Positions 14,786 through 22,748 of a stretch of DNA of 33,884 bases are shown piece by piece. The notes below the pieces were generated by a model that did no database searches, was not told the origin of the DNA, and was given only the letters and a program-made list of their open reading frames with translations. The position numbers and the translations under genes were made by a program. The DNA is from Bacillota bacterium (GTDB taxonomy: Bacteria; Bacillota; Limnochordia; Darwinibacteriales; DTU012), in assembly GCA_012798795.1 (NCBI GenBank), contig JAAZMN010000075.1:1-33884 (forward strand). The letters are read 5' to 3'. Position 1 is the first letter of the stretch. Each line of letters begins with the position of its first letter.

Positions 14786-15799
14786 ATGGAAAATCACGAT
14801 GTGGCAAAATTCCAAATTTCTTGGAAAGGCATTGTTGTTTTATTGGTACTAACCGCCACAGCACTATATTTTATTTTTACTAGATTAGTTAATCCATCAG
14901 AGATGATTGAAATCTTAAGTGATTATCCACTGCTTTTTTTATTTTTAGCAGTGCTTTCCATGTGCTTGGCTTGGATGGTAGATGCGTTACGTGTTTTTAT
15001 TGCATCCCGGTCTATCGGGTTTGTTATTTCCTATCCGGTGCTGGTTGCTACATTAGCAGCATCTCATTTTTTAACTTTAGTAACCCCATTTACAGCCGGA
15101 GGGTTTCCTTTTGTTATTTATATTCTGTATAAACACGGAATGAGTGTAGGACAAGCAGCAGGAATTGTGGCTAGCTCCGGATTAGCTGCACAGCTTGGCC
15201 TAATCGCACTTGTATCTTTAGTTCTAAATTTAATGAAAGAGATTCCTCCACAGATTGCCTCTGTGTTTTTATATTTGAAAATTATAATTTGGCTATATGG
15301 CATAGGCGTGTTATTCTTAGTAATAATTACCTCTCACGGGCAGAAATTTAGAAGTTGGTTCGAAAGGTTTTCTAAATACCCAAATATTGCAATGTGGTTT
15401 GGCACATTCGTTTCTACATTTAAACGAACTTTTACAAATTACGGTTTTTATTTTCTGTTCACACTTATCTGTGGTTCTTGTTATTTTGGATTAAATCACC
15501 TAGCCGGGTTTTTCATATTAACCGGGTTTCAACCAGTTCCAAAACTAACATTTGCTAATTTCAGTATGGCAACATTATTGGGCATTTCTCCCTCTTTTAC
15601 ACCGGTGCCGAGCGGAGCAGGGATTTCTGAAGCCTTTTCCGTATATATGCTTGCCAATGCTCTGCCTGACGATATGCTGGGCACATTTATTATTCTGTGG
15701 AGAACAGTCTTGTTTTATTTTCCTATAGTTTTCGGTGGATGCTGCTTTGCTTATTTATTTTTGATTTGGTCAAAATCCCCTAAGCGGAGAAGAAAATAA
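14786..15799 (+). CDS. YbhN/LPG-synthase-TM (UPF0104) family membrane protein
   Basis: A 337-residue integral membrane protein with about eight spans and a short N-terminal cytoplasmic segment. Family marks are FLTLVTPFTAGGFPFVIYIL (about residues 94-113) and TPVPSGAGISEAFSVYMLAN near the end, the region with the conserved Gly and Glu. Members are related to the flippase half of MprF, and some are glycolipid or dolichol-like transport or synthesis accessory proteins. The soluble synthase half of MprF is absent. The ATG at 14786 follows AAAGAGGGA. It is first of a three-gene operon, with 24 nt to the GH5 gene and then SIMPL. The substrate is unknown; a lipid flippase function is a family-level inference. 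Confidence 0.9.
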   Translation: MENHDVAKFQISWKGIVVLLVLTATALYFIFTRLVNPSEMIEILSDYPLLFLFLAVLSMCLAWMVDALRVFIASRSIGFVISYPVLVATLAASHFLTLVTPFTAGGFPFVIYILYKHGMSVGQAAGIVASSGLAAQLGLIALVSLVLNLMKEIPPQIASVFLYLKIIIWLYGIGVLFLVIITSHGQKFRSWFERFSKYPNIAMWFGTFVSTFKRTFTNYGFYFLFTLICGSCYFGLNHLAGFFILTGFQPVPKLTFANFSMATLLGISPSFTPVPSGAGISEAFSVYMLANALPDDMLGTFIILWRTVLFYFPIVFGGCCFAYLFLIWSKSPKRRRK

Positions 15800-15823
15800 A
15801 CAGTTCTACAGGAGAGTGGTTCT

Positions 15824-17515
15824 ATGCAGGTTTATCTGGAAAGTGCTTTAATTATTACCTTAGTGATTTTATTGATGCTGCTGATATCAAATCTGGCTTT
15901 CGCTCTGGAAATTGGAGAAGAAAGAAAAGATATGCAGGCTTTCTATGAAACTTGGCACCCGGGCTGGAATTTAGGCAATACTTTTGATGCAACCGGCAGC
16001 GAGACTTCTTGGGGCAATCCTTTGACAACCAAAGAACTTATCGATTATATTGCCTCAGCCGATTTTCACAGTATTCGCATTCCAGTTACCTGGGGGCATC
16101 GCATGGGTCCAGCACCTGAATATACCATCCAGGAAAGTTTTCTTAATCGAATTGAACAGGTAGTTCAATGGTCGCTGGACGCAGGGTTATCAGTAATGCT
16201 CAATGTACACCATGATACTGGTGATACCGGCTGGATTAAAAATATGGCTGATGATCCAACAGTTTTACCGAAATTTAAGGCACTCTGGGAGCAAATTAGC
16301 GAGCATTTTAAAGATTATCCCCACAGCTTAATATTTGAAGGTTTAAATGAACCCCGCTTTTCCCAGGACTGGAATGAAGATAAACCCCAATATTTTGAAA
16401 TGCTTGAACAGCTGAATACCACTTTTTACCAAGTTGTACGCAGCTCCGGCGGGAATAATTCTACTCGTCCGCTGGTATTGTCGACTCTTACCGGTTCGTC
16501 TACCCAAGCACGCTTAAATAAACTGGCCGATACTATTGCGAAACTGAATGACCATAACATAATTGCCACGGTGCATTACTACGGTTATTGGCCCTTTAGT
16601 GTTAATATTGGCGGTGCCACTCGTTTCGATAATCAAAGTAAAAATGATATAACTGCCGCAGTTAACAGAATTTATAATACATTTGTTTCCAAAGGTATTC
16701 CAGTAATTATCGGCGAATACGGACTATTAGGGTTCGACAAATCTTACAACACAATTCAACGAGGAGAAGTCTTAAAGTACTTTGAATTTCTTTCATATTA
16801 TGCCAAAGAAAAGACCGTGCCTTTAATGCTTTGGGACAACGGACAGCATCTTAACCGCAGCAAATTAGAATGGCGCGATCCTGCTTTGTACAAAACAGCG
16901 ATATCCAGCCAACGCTCTGCAAATACCAATTCCGACACTGTTTATTTTAAAGCCGGAGCACCGATTAACGATGCGGCAATAAGAATCAATCTAAACAAAA
17001 ATACATTAACCGCAATTAGTTATAATAACAACCCACTGAAAGAACCCGAGGAATACCAGTTAAATGGCAGTATTCTTACACTTAAGCAAGAATTCTTAGA
17101 AAAAGTAATAACCAAAGAATATGGTGTAAACGCCATGTTAGAACTAGAATTTTCTGCAGGACCTAATTGGGAAATTAAAATTGTATACTATGATACACCG
17201 GTTCTGAAAGTAAAACAGGCAATGATGAACAACTACTATATTCCGATTAACTTTAATGGCGATAATTTAGCAACTATGGAAGCAATCTACATTAGCGGCG
17301 GTAATGCGGGACCGCAAAATTGGACATCATTTAAAGAATTTAATTTCTGCTTCCAGCCGCGTTACGATATGGGAATCATTCAATTAACTCCAGCATTTTT
17401 TAATGAAGTTAAAGACCAAGAAGTACTGCTGAGATTTCATTTTTGGAGTGGTGAAATTGTAGAATATATAATTTGTAAATCCGGTATGAACATTACAGGT
17501 TTGCCTAAAAAATAA
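15824..17515 (+). CDS. Secreted GH5 endo-beta-glucanase with X2 and unknown C-terminal module
   Basis: A 563-residue exported glycosidase acting on beta-1,4-glucans or related beta-glucans. The signal peptide or anchor covers residues 1-27. The GH5 domain (about 38-355) has GWNLGNTFDA, SIRIPVTWGHRMG, VMLNVHHDTG, FEGLNEPR with acid/base Glu176, TVHYYGYWPFS, and VIIGEYG with nucleophile Glu298; WDNG then closes the barrel. Residues about 369-458 form an X2-type Ig-like module (DTVYFKAGAPINDAAIRINL, ISYNNNPL, LEFSAGPNWEIKIVYYD). The last ~105 residues (459-563) look like another beta-sandwich, perhaps carbohydrate binding, that I cannot name. There is no dockerin or S-layer domain. The ATG at 15824 has AGGAGAG upstream. 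It sits between the YbhN-like and SIMPL genes. Confidence 0.95.
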   Translation: MQVYLESALIITLVILLMLLISNLAFALEIGEERKDMQAFYETWHPGWNLGNTFDATGSETSWGNPLTTKELIDYIASADFHSIRIPVTWGHRMGPAPEYTIQESFLNRIEQVVQWSLDAGLSVMLNVHHDTGDTGWIKNMADDPTVLPKFKALWEQISEHFKDYPHSLIFEGLNEPRFSQDWNEDKPQYFEMLEQLNTTFYQVVRSSGGNNSTRPLVLSTLTGSSTQARLNKLADTIAKLNDHNIIATVHYYGYWPFSVNIGGATRFDNQSKNDITAAVNRIYNTFVSKGIPVIIGEYGLLGFDKSYNTIQRGEVLKYFEFLSYYAKEKTVPLMLWDNGQHLNRSKLEWRDPALYKTAISSQRSANTNSDTVYFKAGAPINDAAIRINLNKNTLTAISYNNNPLKEPEEYQLNGSILTLKQEFLEKVITKEYGVNAMLELEFSAGPNWEIKIVYYDTPVLKVKQAMMNNYYIPINFNGDNLATMEAIYISGGNAGPQNWTSFKEFNFCFQPRYDMGIIQLTPAFFNEVKDQEVLLRFHFWSGEIVEYIICKSGMNITGLPKK

Positions 17516-17534
17516 GAAAATTGGAGGAGAAAAT

Positions 17535-18251
17535 ATGAAAAAGAACAGACTTTTTCTGATGATATGTGTTTTAGTACTGCTGTTAACTTCAAATTTATCT
17601 GCCAAAACTACTGCAGAAAACAGCGGTGGCAGCATTAGAGTAGCGGGTAATTCTATTGCTTCGGCGGCTCCGGATGTTGCCTATATTGCACTGGGAGTTG
17701 AAACTAGAGATCGCTCTGCAGAAACTGCATCTTCGCAAAACAGCCAGATTATGTCTGATATAATGAAAACCTTGAAAAAATTTGGTCTGAAGGATAACGA
17801 AATAACTACAAGCGGTTATTATATCTACAGCTATCAAGAATCAGACCGAACTCAAGAACCCATCGAGTATTACTATGTATATAATGTACGCAACCAGGTA
17901 AATGTAAAAGTAACCGATCTTGAAAATGTAGGTACAATAATCGATTTAGCGATCAAAGCAGGAGCCAATCAAGTACAGGGCATTACTTTCGACATTAAGA
18001 ATAAAGAAGATCTACAGCTTAACGCCTTAAAAAACGCCACCCGGCAGGCACGAGAAAAGGCCGATGCAATTGCTGAAGCTGCAGGAGTAACTATTAAAAA
18101 CATTGTTTCCATTTCCGAGCAGACCGAAAGTTACGTACCCTATACAGAAGAAGTAATGTTTAAAGCTGCTGGCAATAGACTGGCCGATACTCCAATAAAT
18201 CCAGGCGATGTAGAAGTAAAAGCCAGGGTAGTAATTGAATATAGTTTCTAA
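17535..18251 (+). CDS. SIMPL-domain (DUF541, YggE-like) exported protein
   Basis: A 238-residue protein with a Sec signal peptide (KKNRLFLMICVLVLLLTSNL then SAKTTA) and one SIMPL domain. The family pattern starts IRVAGNSIASAAPDVAYIAL. It continues with MKTLKKFGLKDNEITTSGYY, QVNVKVTDLENVGTIIDLAI, and QARKADAIAEAAG-like sequence near 180-192, and ends with VEVKARVVIEYSF. Family members are periplasmic or surface proteins, often oligomeric and linked in E. coli to oxidative stress; the molecular function is unclear. The ATG at 17535 follows TTGGAGGAG. It is the last gene of the YbhN-GH5-SIMPL operon, 19 nt after GH5, followed by a strong terminator. Confidence 0.93.
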   Translation: MKKNRLFLMICVLVLLLTSNLSAKTTAENSGGSIRVAGNSIASAAPDVAYIALGVETRDRSAETASSQNSQIMSDIMKTLKKFGLKDNEITTSGYYIYSYQESDRTQEPIEYYYVYNVRNQVNVKVTDLENVGTIIDLAIKAGANQVQGITFDIKNKEDLQLNALKNATRQAREKADAIAEAAGVTIKNIVSISEQTESYVPYTEEVMFKAAGNRLADTPINPGDVEVKARVVIEYSF

Positions 18252-18267
18252 CCACTGACTGGCATTT

Positions 18268-18315
18268 AAAAAGGCCGATGGCATCACAATTTAGTGTATG
18301 CAACCGGCCTTTTTT
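18268..18315. terminator. Bidirectional terminator between SIMPL gene and asnS
   Basis: AAAAAGGCCG (18268-18277) pairs with CGGCCTTTTT (18305-18314), with further pairing of GCAT/ATGC inside. T-runs are present on both strands, so it can end the plus-strand SIMPL operon and the minus-strand asnA-asnS operon, whose last stop is at 18321. Confidence 0.92.
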
Positions 18316-18320
18316 GTTTG

Positions 18321-19712
18321 CTAAAATTCAGCAGAACGGACAGTCCTTGGAAAGGATATTACATCGCGAATATTGGATAATCCAGTTATATACATTATGG
18401 CACGTTCAAAGCCTAATCCATAACCGGCATGTTTATTGGTACCATATTTTCTTGTCTCTAAATACCACCAATATTCTTCTTGATCAAGCCCAAGCTCTTC
18501 CATGCGTTTTACTAAATAATCATAACGCTCTTCCCTTTGGCTTCCTCCAATGATCTCGCCGACTCCCGGCACAAGTAAATCCATAGCTGCCACTGTCTTT
18601 TGATCATCATTCAATCTCATGTAAAATGCTTTAATTTCTTTAGGATAATTAATTACAAATACTGGTTGATGGAAAACTTTTTCGGAAATATAACGTTCAT
18701 GCTCTGTCTGCAGATCACAGCCCCATTCAACAGGATATTTGAAATCATGCTTGGATTTTTTCAAAATATCGATTGCTTCAGTATAAGTGATTCTTCTAAA
18801 ATCAGAATTAACCACATTATCCAGTCGGGCCATTAATTCCCGATCAATAAATTTATTGAAAAACTCCATTTCCTCTGGTGCATTCTCTATACAGTAATTA
18901 ATCAAATACTTAAGCATCGCTTCTGCTACATCCATATTATCATTGAGATCAGCAAAAGCCATTTCAGGCTCTAACATCCAAAATTCAGCTGCATGTCTTG
19001 GAGTGTTGGAATTTTCAGCACGAAATGTAGGCCCAAATGTATAAACATTGCGGAAAGCAAGAGCGTAGGTTTCAGCTGCCAGCTGACCACTTACTGTTAA
19101 TTTTGCGTCCTTCCCAAAAAAGTCTTCGGAAAAATCCACGCTGCCGTCAGGATTCCGTTTAAGGTTATCTAAATCCAAAGTTGAAACCCGAAACATCTCT
19201 CCCGCACCTTCACAATCGCTTGAGGTAATAATGGGAGTATGCACGTGAACAAACCCTCGTTCTTGAAAAAACTTATGAACAGCATAAGCAGCTAAAGAAC
19301 GAATGCGAAAAACAGCCGAAAAAGTATTAGTGCGCGGCCTGAGATGTGCAATTGTTCTCAGATATTCAAAGGTATGGCGTTTTTTCTGTAACGGATAGTC
19401 AGCAGCTGCTGGCCCTTCTATCACAATTTGTTTCGCCTTCAACTCAAATGGCTGCTTAGCACCGGGGCTTTCCACCAGCTCACCTTGGACTGTAATTGCC
19501 GAACTGATATTTAACTTAACTACCTCTGTAAAATTATCCAAAGAGTCATCAATAACAATCTGTAGATTTTTAAAAAATGTTCCGTCATTCAACTCAATAA
19601 AACCAAATTTTTTAGAATCTCTAATTGTTCTAATCCAACCTGATAGTTCAACTTCCTTATTCATGTATAAATCAGGATTACGAAATATTTGTTTAACAAA
19701 AACAGTTTCCAT
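18321..19712 (-). CDS. asnS: Asparaginyl-tRNA synthetase
   Basis: A 463-residue class IIb aminoacyl-tRNA synthetase that charges tRNA-Asn in the cytoplasm. The N-terminal OB-fold covers about residues 1-110 ([20 protein letters not shown] and [16 protein letters not shown]). The catalytic core has motif 2 around [20 protein letters not shown] and [32 protein letters not shown], and the class II motif 3 [20 protein letters not shown] near the end, followed by DVISFPRT. The ATG at 19712 has GGGAGGA 6 nt upstream; an upstream in-frame GTG at 19727 precedes the site. It follows asnA by 20 nt, so Asn is made and charged from one operon. It is unlikely to be AspS because it is short, lacks the GAD insertion and has the AsnS-like core. 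Confidence 0.97.
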   Translation of the reverse strand: METVFVKQIFRNPDLYMNKEVELSGWIRTIRDSKKFGFIELNDGTFFKNLQIVIDDSLDNFTEVVKLNISSAITVQGELVESPGAKQPFELKAKQIVIEGPAAADYPLQKKRHTFEYLRTIAHLRPRTNTFSAVFRIRSLAAYAVHKFFQERGFVHVHTPIITSSDCEGAGEMFRVSTLDLDNLKRNPDGSVDFSEDFFGKDAKLTVSGQLAAETYALAFRNVYTFGPTFRAENSNTPRHAAEFWMLEPEMAFADLNDNMDVAEAMLKYLINYCIENAPEEMEFFNKFIDRELMARLDNVVNSDFRRITYTEAIDILKKSKHDFKYPVEWGCDLQTEHERYISEKVFHQPVFVINYPKEIKAFYMRLNDDQKTVAAMDLLVPGVGEIIGGSQREERYDYLVKRMEELGLDQEEYWWYLETRKYGTNKHAGYGLGFERAIMYITGLSNIRDVISFPRTVRSAEF

Positions 19713-19732
19713 GTTTATTCCTCCCACTAAAT

Positions 19733-20734
19733 CTATAATAAAAAAATATTATGCTTGCTGCAGGCCTCTATAATTTGACGTGACCAAACCGAAGCTTGTA
19801 CCTCACCAATGTGTATTTTTTCTAAAAAGTACATACATAAACGGGACTGGCCGATTCCTCCTCCGATTGTTTGGGGTAAATTGCCTGCTAATAACTGCTT
19901 GTGAAAATCTTGCTCTGCTCTTTCTTCACATCCCGCCTTTTTAAGCTGTTCCATCAGCGTAGGCGGATCAACACGAATACCCATAGAAGAAAGCTCAAAT
20001 GCCATATTTAACAGCGGATGCCAAACAAGAATGTCTCCATTCAAACTCCAATCATCATAATCCGGTGCCCGTCCGTCATGTTTGATACCGGATTTTAGTT
20101 TCCCACCAATCTCCATTAAAAAAACTGCCCTTTTATCTTTAGTAATAGCATCTTCTCTAGCTTCGGGAGGAAGGTTCGGATATAAATCCTCAAGCTCCTG
20201 AGTAGTAATGACAAAAATCTCTTCAGGCAGCTGCCAAGTAAGACCCGGATAATCGCGATGAATTGTCTTTTCAGTGAGTTTTAAACAGCGGTAAATTTTA
20301 GCAACAATGGACAGCAGAAAATCAGAATTCCTTTCATCTGCCTGCATGATTATTTCCCAATCCCATTGGTCAACATATAAGGAATGAAGATTATCCAACT
20401 CTTCGTCACGCCGGATAGCATTCATATCTGTATAAAGCCCTTCGCCCGCGCAAAAGCAGTACTTTTTTAAAGCCATTCGCTTCCATTTAGCCAATGACTG
20501 TACAATTTCACAGCGGGAATTTCCCAATGCAGGGACATTAAAATCTATCGGCCGTTCCACACCGGTTAGATTATCATTTAAACCTGATTCCGGCTGCACA
20601 AACAGAGGAGCGGAGACTCTCAGTAAATTTAATTCTTGTGCCAAAGCTGATTCAAAAAAATCCTTTAGCTTCTTAATTGCAATTTGAGTTTCTCTTAAAG
20701 ATAGTTTGCTGGTATAATCTTGAGTTATTATCAA
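19733..20734 (-). CDS. asnA: Aspartate-ammonia ligase (asparagine synthetase A)
   Basis: A 333-residue cytoplasmic enzyme making asparagine from aspartate, ammonia and ATP. It is structurally related to class II aminoacyl-tRNA synthetases. Diagnostic blocks are [20 protein letters not shown] (about residues 37-56), [48 protein letters not shown], and the C-terminal [20 protein letters not shown]. The start is TTG at 20734, with GGGAGG 8 nt upstream. This TTG overlaps the TGA of a 17-codon leader ORF (TTGA), so translation is probably coupled. It is first of the asnA-asnS operon. No T-box is present upstream. Confidence 0.97.
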   Translation of the reverse strand: MIITQDYTSKLSLRETQIAIKKLKDFFESALAQELNLLRVSAPLFVQPESGLNDNLTGVERPIDFNVPALGNSRCEIVQSLAKWKRMALKKYCFCAGEGLYTDMNAIRRDEELDNLHSLYVDQWDWEIIMQADERNSDFLLSIVAKIYRCLKLTEKTIHRDYPGLTWQLPEEIFVITTQELEDLYPNLPPEAREDAITKDKRAVFLMEIGGKLKSGIKHDGRAPDYDDWSLNGDILVWHPLLNMAFELSSMGIRVDPPTLMEQLKKAGCEERAEQDFHKQLLAGNLPQTIGGGIGQSRLCMYFLEKIHIGEVQASVWSRQIIEACSKHNIFLL

Positions 20735-20784
20735 TAATAGTTCCTCCCATTAACTTTCCCTTGACTTTCAGCCATTAAACTCAT
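20731..20784 (-). CDS. 17-aa leader ORF overlapping asnA
   Basis: ATG at 20784 with AGAGGTGG 6 nt upstream opens [17 protein letters not shown] and ends in TGA at 20731, overlapping the asnA TTG start as TTGA. The asnA Shine-Dalgarno GGGAGG is embedded in the codons for Gly-Arg and is flanked by the only two Asn codons (AAT, AAC). Translation of the leader would place ribosomes at the asnA start. No intrinsic terminator lies between leader and asnA, so any Asn-sensitive effect would be translational. It is supported by the ribosome site and the exact overlap; homologues are unknown to me. Confidence 0.5.
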   Translation of the reverse strand: MSLMAESQGKVNGRNYY

Positions 20785-20849
20785 TACATTCCACCTCTAT
20801 GCTGTAAAATCCTGCTATTAGTAATAAATCAGTAAAAAAAACTGTAAAT

Positions 20850-20876
20850 AAAGGATACCCTTAAGGATATCCTTTT
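20850..20876. terminator. Hairpin terminator at end of the carbohydrate locus
   Basis: AAAGGATACCC / GGATATCCTTT with a TTAA loop lies about 40 nt after the stop of the last permease gene. On the plus strand it runs into CCTTTTT; on the minus strand ATTTACAG then T8 follows. It separates the transport operon from asnA. The T8 tract and the bases after it (TTTACA about 16 nt before TATTAC on the minus strand) could be a weak asnA promoter. Confidence 0.65.
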
Positions 20877-20915
20877 TAGACACTAATTATCTAACTATAT
20901 GGTCTCCAGCAGTAG

Positions 20916-21776
20916 TTATTTATCTATTCCGGCACTGCCCATAGTCTGTACAACTTTGCTTTGGTTAATTATAAATATTATAATCGGAATGAGCATCATC
21001 AATACTGTTACAGCTGCTCCTGTACCGGCTCTCGCTATTCCCCCGGAAACAATCTGATTAAGAGCATACGGTAGTGGTTTTAACTCCTCCGTATAGATAA
21101 ATCTAGCTCCAGTTTCTCCCCACATGCTTTGAAATGAGAGAATGATTAAGGTTAACCATGCCGGTTTAACGTTAGGCATTACAATACTCCAAAAAATTTT
21201 GAATTCACCGGCTCCGTCAATTCTAGCCGCTTCCAGCAGTGGATTAGGAATTTGTTCCATAAACTGTTTCATTAAATATAATCCTAACGGCATAGCCCAT
21301 GCAGGGGCAACAATTGCTAAGTAGGTGTCTACCCATCCGATATGTGACATTATTAAATAGTTAGGAATTGCTGTCACATGCCAAGCAAACATTAATGAAA
21401 AGACTATTATATTAAAGTACACACCCCGCCCGGGGAATTTATGCTTTGCCAAAGCATATGCTGCCAGAGAAGCCATTAAAACATGCCCGCAAGTTCCAAA
21501 AGCCGTAATAACTAATGTATTGAACAAATAACGGGTAATCGGCACCCACGAATCTTCCATCAAGAGAAACAGATCATAAAAGTTTGCCATAGTCGGATTG
21601 CGTACAAAGAACCGAGGAGGCCAAATAAATAATTCATTCATGGGTTTAAATGCCTGACTGATAGTATAGACCATAGGTAAAGCCATGAAGGTGCCGCCTA
21701 TAACCAGCAGAATAAATACAATTGTATCACCCCCGGCTGAACGAGTAACTTTCTTTTCGCGTATGCTTAATTTCAT
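20916..21776 (-). CDS. Carbohydrate ABC transporter permease (MalG type), second pair
   Basis: A 286-residue inner-membrane permease of the CUT1 family with six spans. The EAA loop that contacts the ATPase reads LLEAARIDGAGEFKIFWSIV followed by MPNVKPAW (about residues 187-214). It begins with a short basic N-terminus (MKLSIREKKVTR) and has the MalG-typical PLGLYLMKQFMEQIPN before the EAA loop. The ATG at 21776 has AAGGAGGACG upstream. It lies 18 nt after its MalF-type partner. It is the last gene of the locus, ahead of a hairpin terminator. The sugar is unknown; no ATPase is nearby. Confidence 0.93.
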   Translation of the reverse strand: MKLSIREKKVTRSAGGDTIVFILLVIGGTFMALPMVYTISQAFKPMNELFIWPPRFFVRNPTMANFYDLFLLMEDSWVPITRYLFNTLVITAFGTCGHVLMASLAAYALAKHKFPGRGVYFNIIVFSLMFAWHVTAIPNYLIMSHIGWVDTYLAIVAPAWAMPLGLYLMKQFMEQIPNPLLEAARIDGAGEFKIFWSIVMPNVKPAWLTLIILSFQSMWGETGARFIYTEELKPLPYALNQIVSGGIARAGTGAAVTVLMMLIPIIIFIINQSKVVQTMGSAGIDK

Positions 21777-21794
21777 CCGGCGTCCTCCTTTTTG

Positions 21795-22748
21795 TTAACT
21801 ATCCAAATTTCTCAATAAACCCTGTACTATCTGCTGAGTTATAACCATTGCAAGAAACAAAATTACAGCAATAGCTGATGCATATCCCATTTCAAACCTG
21901 ATATTTCCATAATCCAATAAATGAGCAACAACTGTATGAGCAGCATAGTCTGTGCTGGGAAATCCAACCAGCGGAATAATCTGACTGGCTGCTGCAAAAG
22001 AGCCGGTGATGGACATAATTGCACCAAACATCAACTGCGGCTTTAAAGCTGGTAGTGTTAAATACATAAACTCTTGAAATCGATTTCTTACACCATCAAC
22101 TGCACCAGCTTCATATAAAGTAGGGTCAATCCCCTGCAGTCCAGCAATAAATACTAAAAAGCTGGTTCCTAAACTCATCCATAAAGTAACTAAAATCGCA
22201 ATCGGCATCATCCAGTCCGGATCCGTTAGAAACTGGATCGGTTTATCAATTAAACCCCAGTAACTAAGAAACCCATTGATAACACCGTATGAATCGCCGC
22301 TGAACAAATAGGTCCAAATCATATATACATTTCCAGAAATACTTGGTGCATAAAATAAGAGCGTAAGAAAAGCTCTTAATCGCGGCTGCAAATCATTAAT
22401 CATCCAAGCAAACACCAGGCAGAGAAAATAACTTACCGGGCCGGTAATTACAGCAAACACAAAAGTATTCTTAATGGCAATTAAAAATACATCGTCGGCG
22501 AAAAACAGACGCAGATAATTCTGCAATCCAATCCACTGGGGAGCTTCTAACATATTATAATGGGTAAAACTTAAACCCATCGCCAACAATACCGGCAGCA
22601 ACGTAAACCCAAAAAAGAAAATTCCAAAAGGAGCAATAAACAAATATGAAATCTTATTGGACTTGACATCATGTACAATACTGCTCAATCGTCTTTTTAT
22701 CCATCTTGTCAGCCTCGGCGCCTTAGTAGGAGCTGTAACTGCACTCAT
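21795..22748 (-). CDS. Carbohydrate ABC transporter permease (MalF type), second pair
   Basis: A 317-residue CUT1 permease with six spans after a basic 35-residue cytoplasmic N-terminus (APKAPRLTRWIKRRL-like). The EAA loop is LYEAGAVDGVRNRFQEFMYL followed by TLPALKPQ (about residues 230-257). The segment LLFYAPSISGNVYMIWTYLF is typical of the MalF half. The ATG at 22748 overlaps the stop of the large binding protein gene by 4 nt (ATGA), indicating tight coupling. With the gene at 20916 it forms the second heterodimeric membrane channel of this locus. Confidence 0.93.
   Translation of the reverse strand: MSAVTAPTKAPRLTRWIKRRLSSIVHDVKSNKISYLFIAPFGIFFFGFTLLPVLLAMGLSFTHYNMLEAPQWIGLQNYLRLFFADDVFLIAIKNTFVFAVITGPVSYFLCLVFAWMINDLQPRLRAFLTLLFYAPSISGNVYMIWTYLFSGDSYGVINGFLSYWGLIDKPIQFLTDPDWMMPIAILVTLWMSLGTSFLVFIAGLQGIDPTLYEAGAVDGVRNRFQEFMYLTLPALKPQLMFGAIMSITGSFAAASQIIPLVGFPSTDYAAHTVVAHLLDYGNIRFEMGYASAIAVILFLAMVITQQIVQGLLRNLDS

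Noticed and set aside
20735-20850. T-box riboswitch ahead of asnA (AGAGGTGGAATG looks a little like the T-box core)
   Set aside because: No ACCGCG-type core, no room for Stem I, and the motif is fully explained as the Shine-Dalgarno of the leader ORF.
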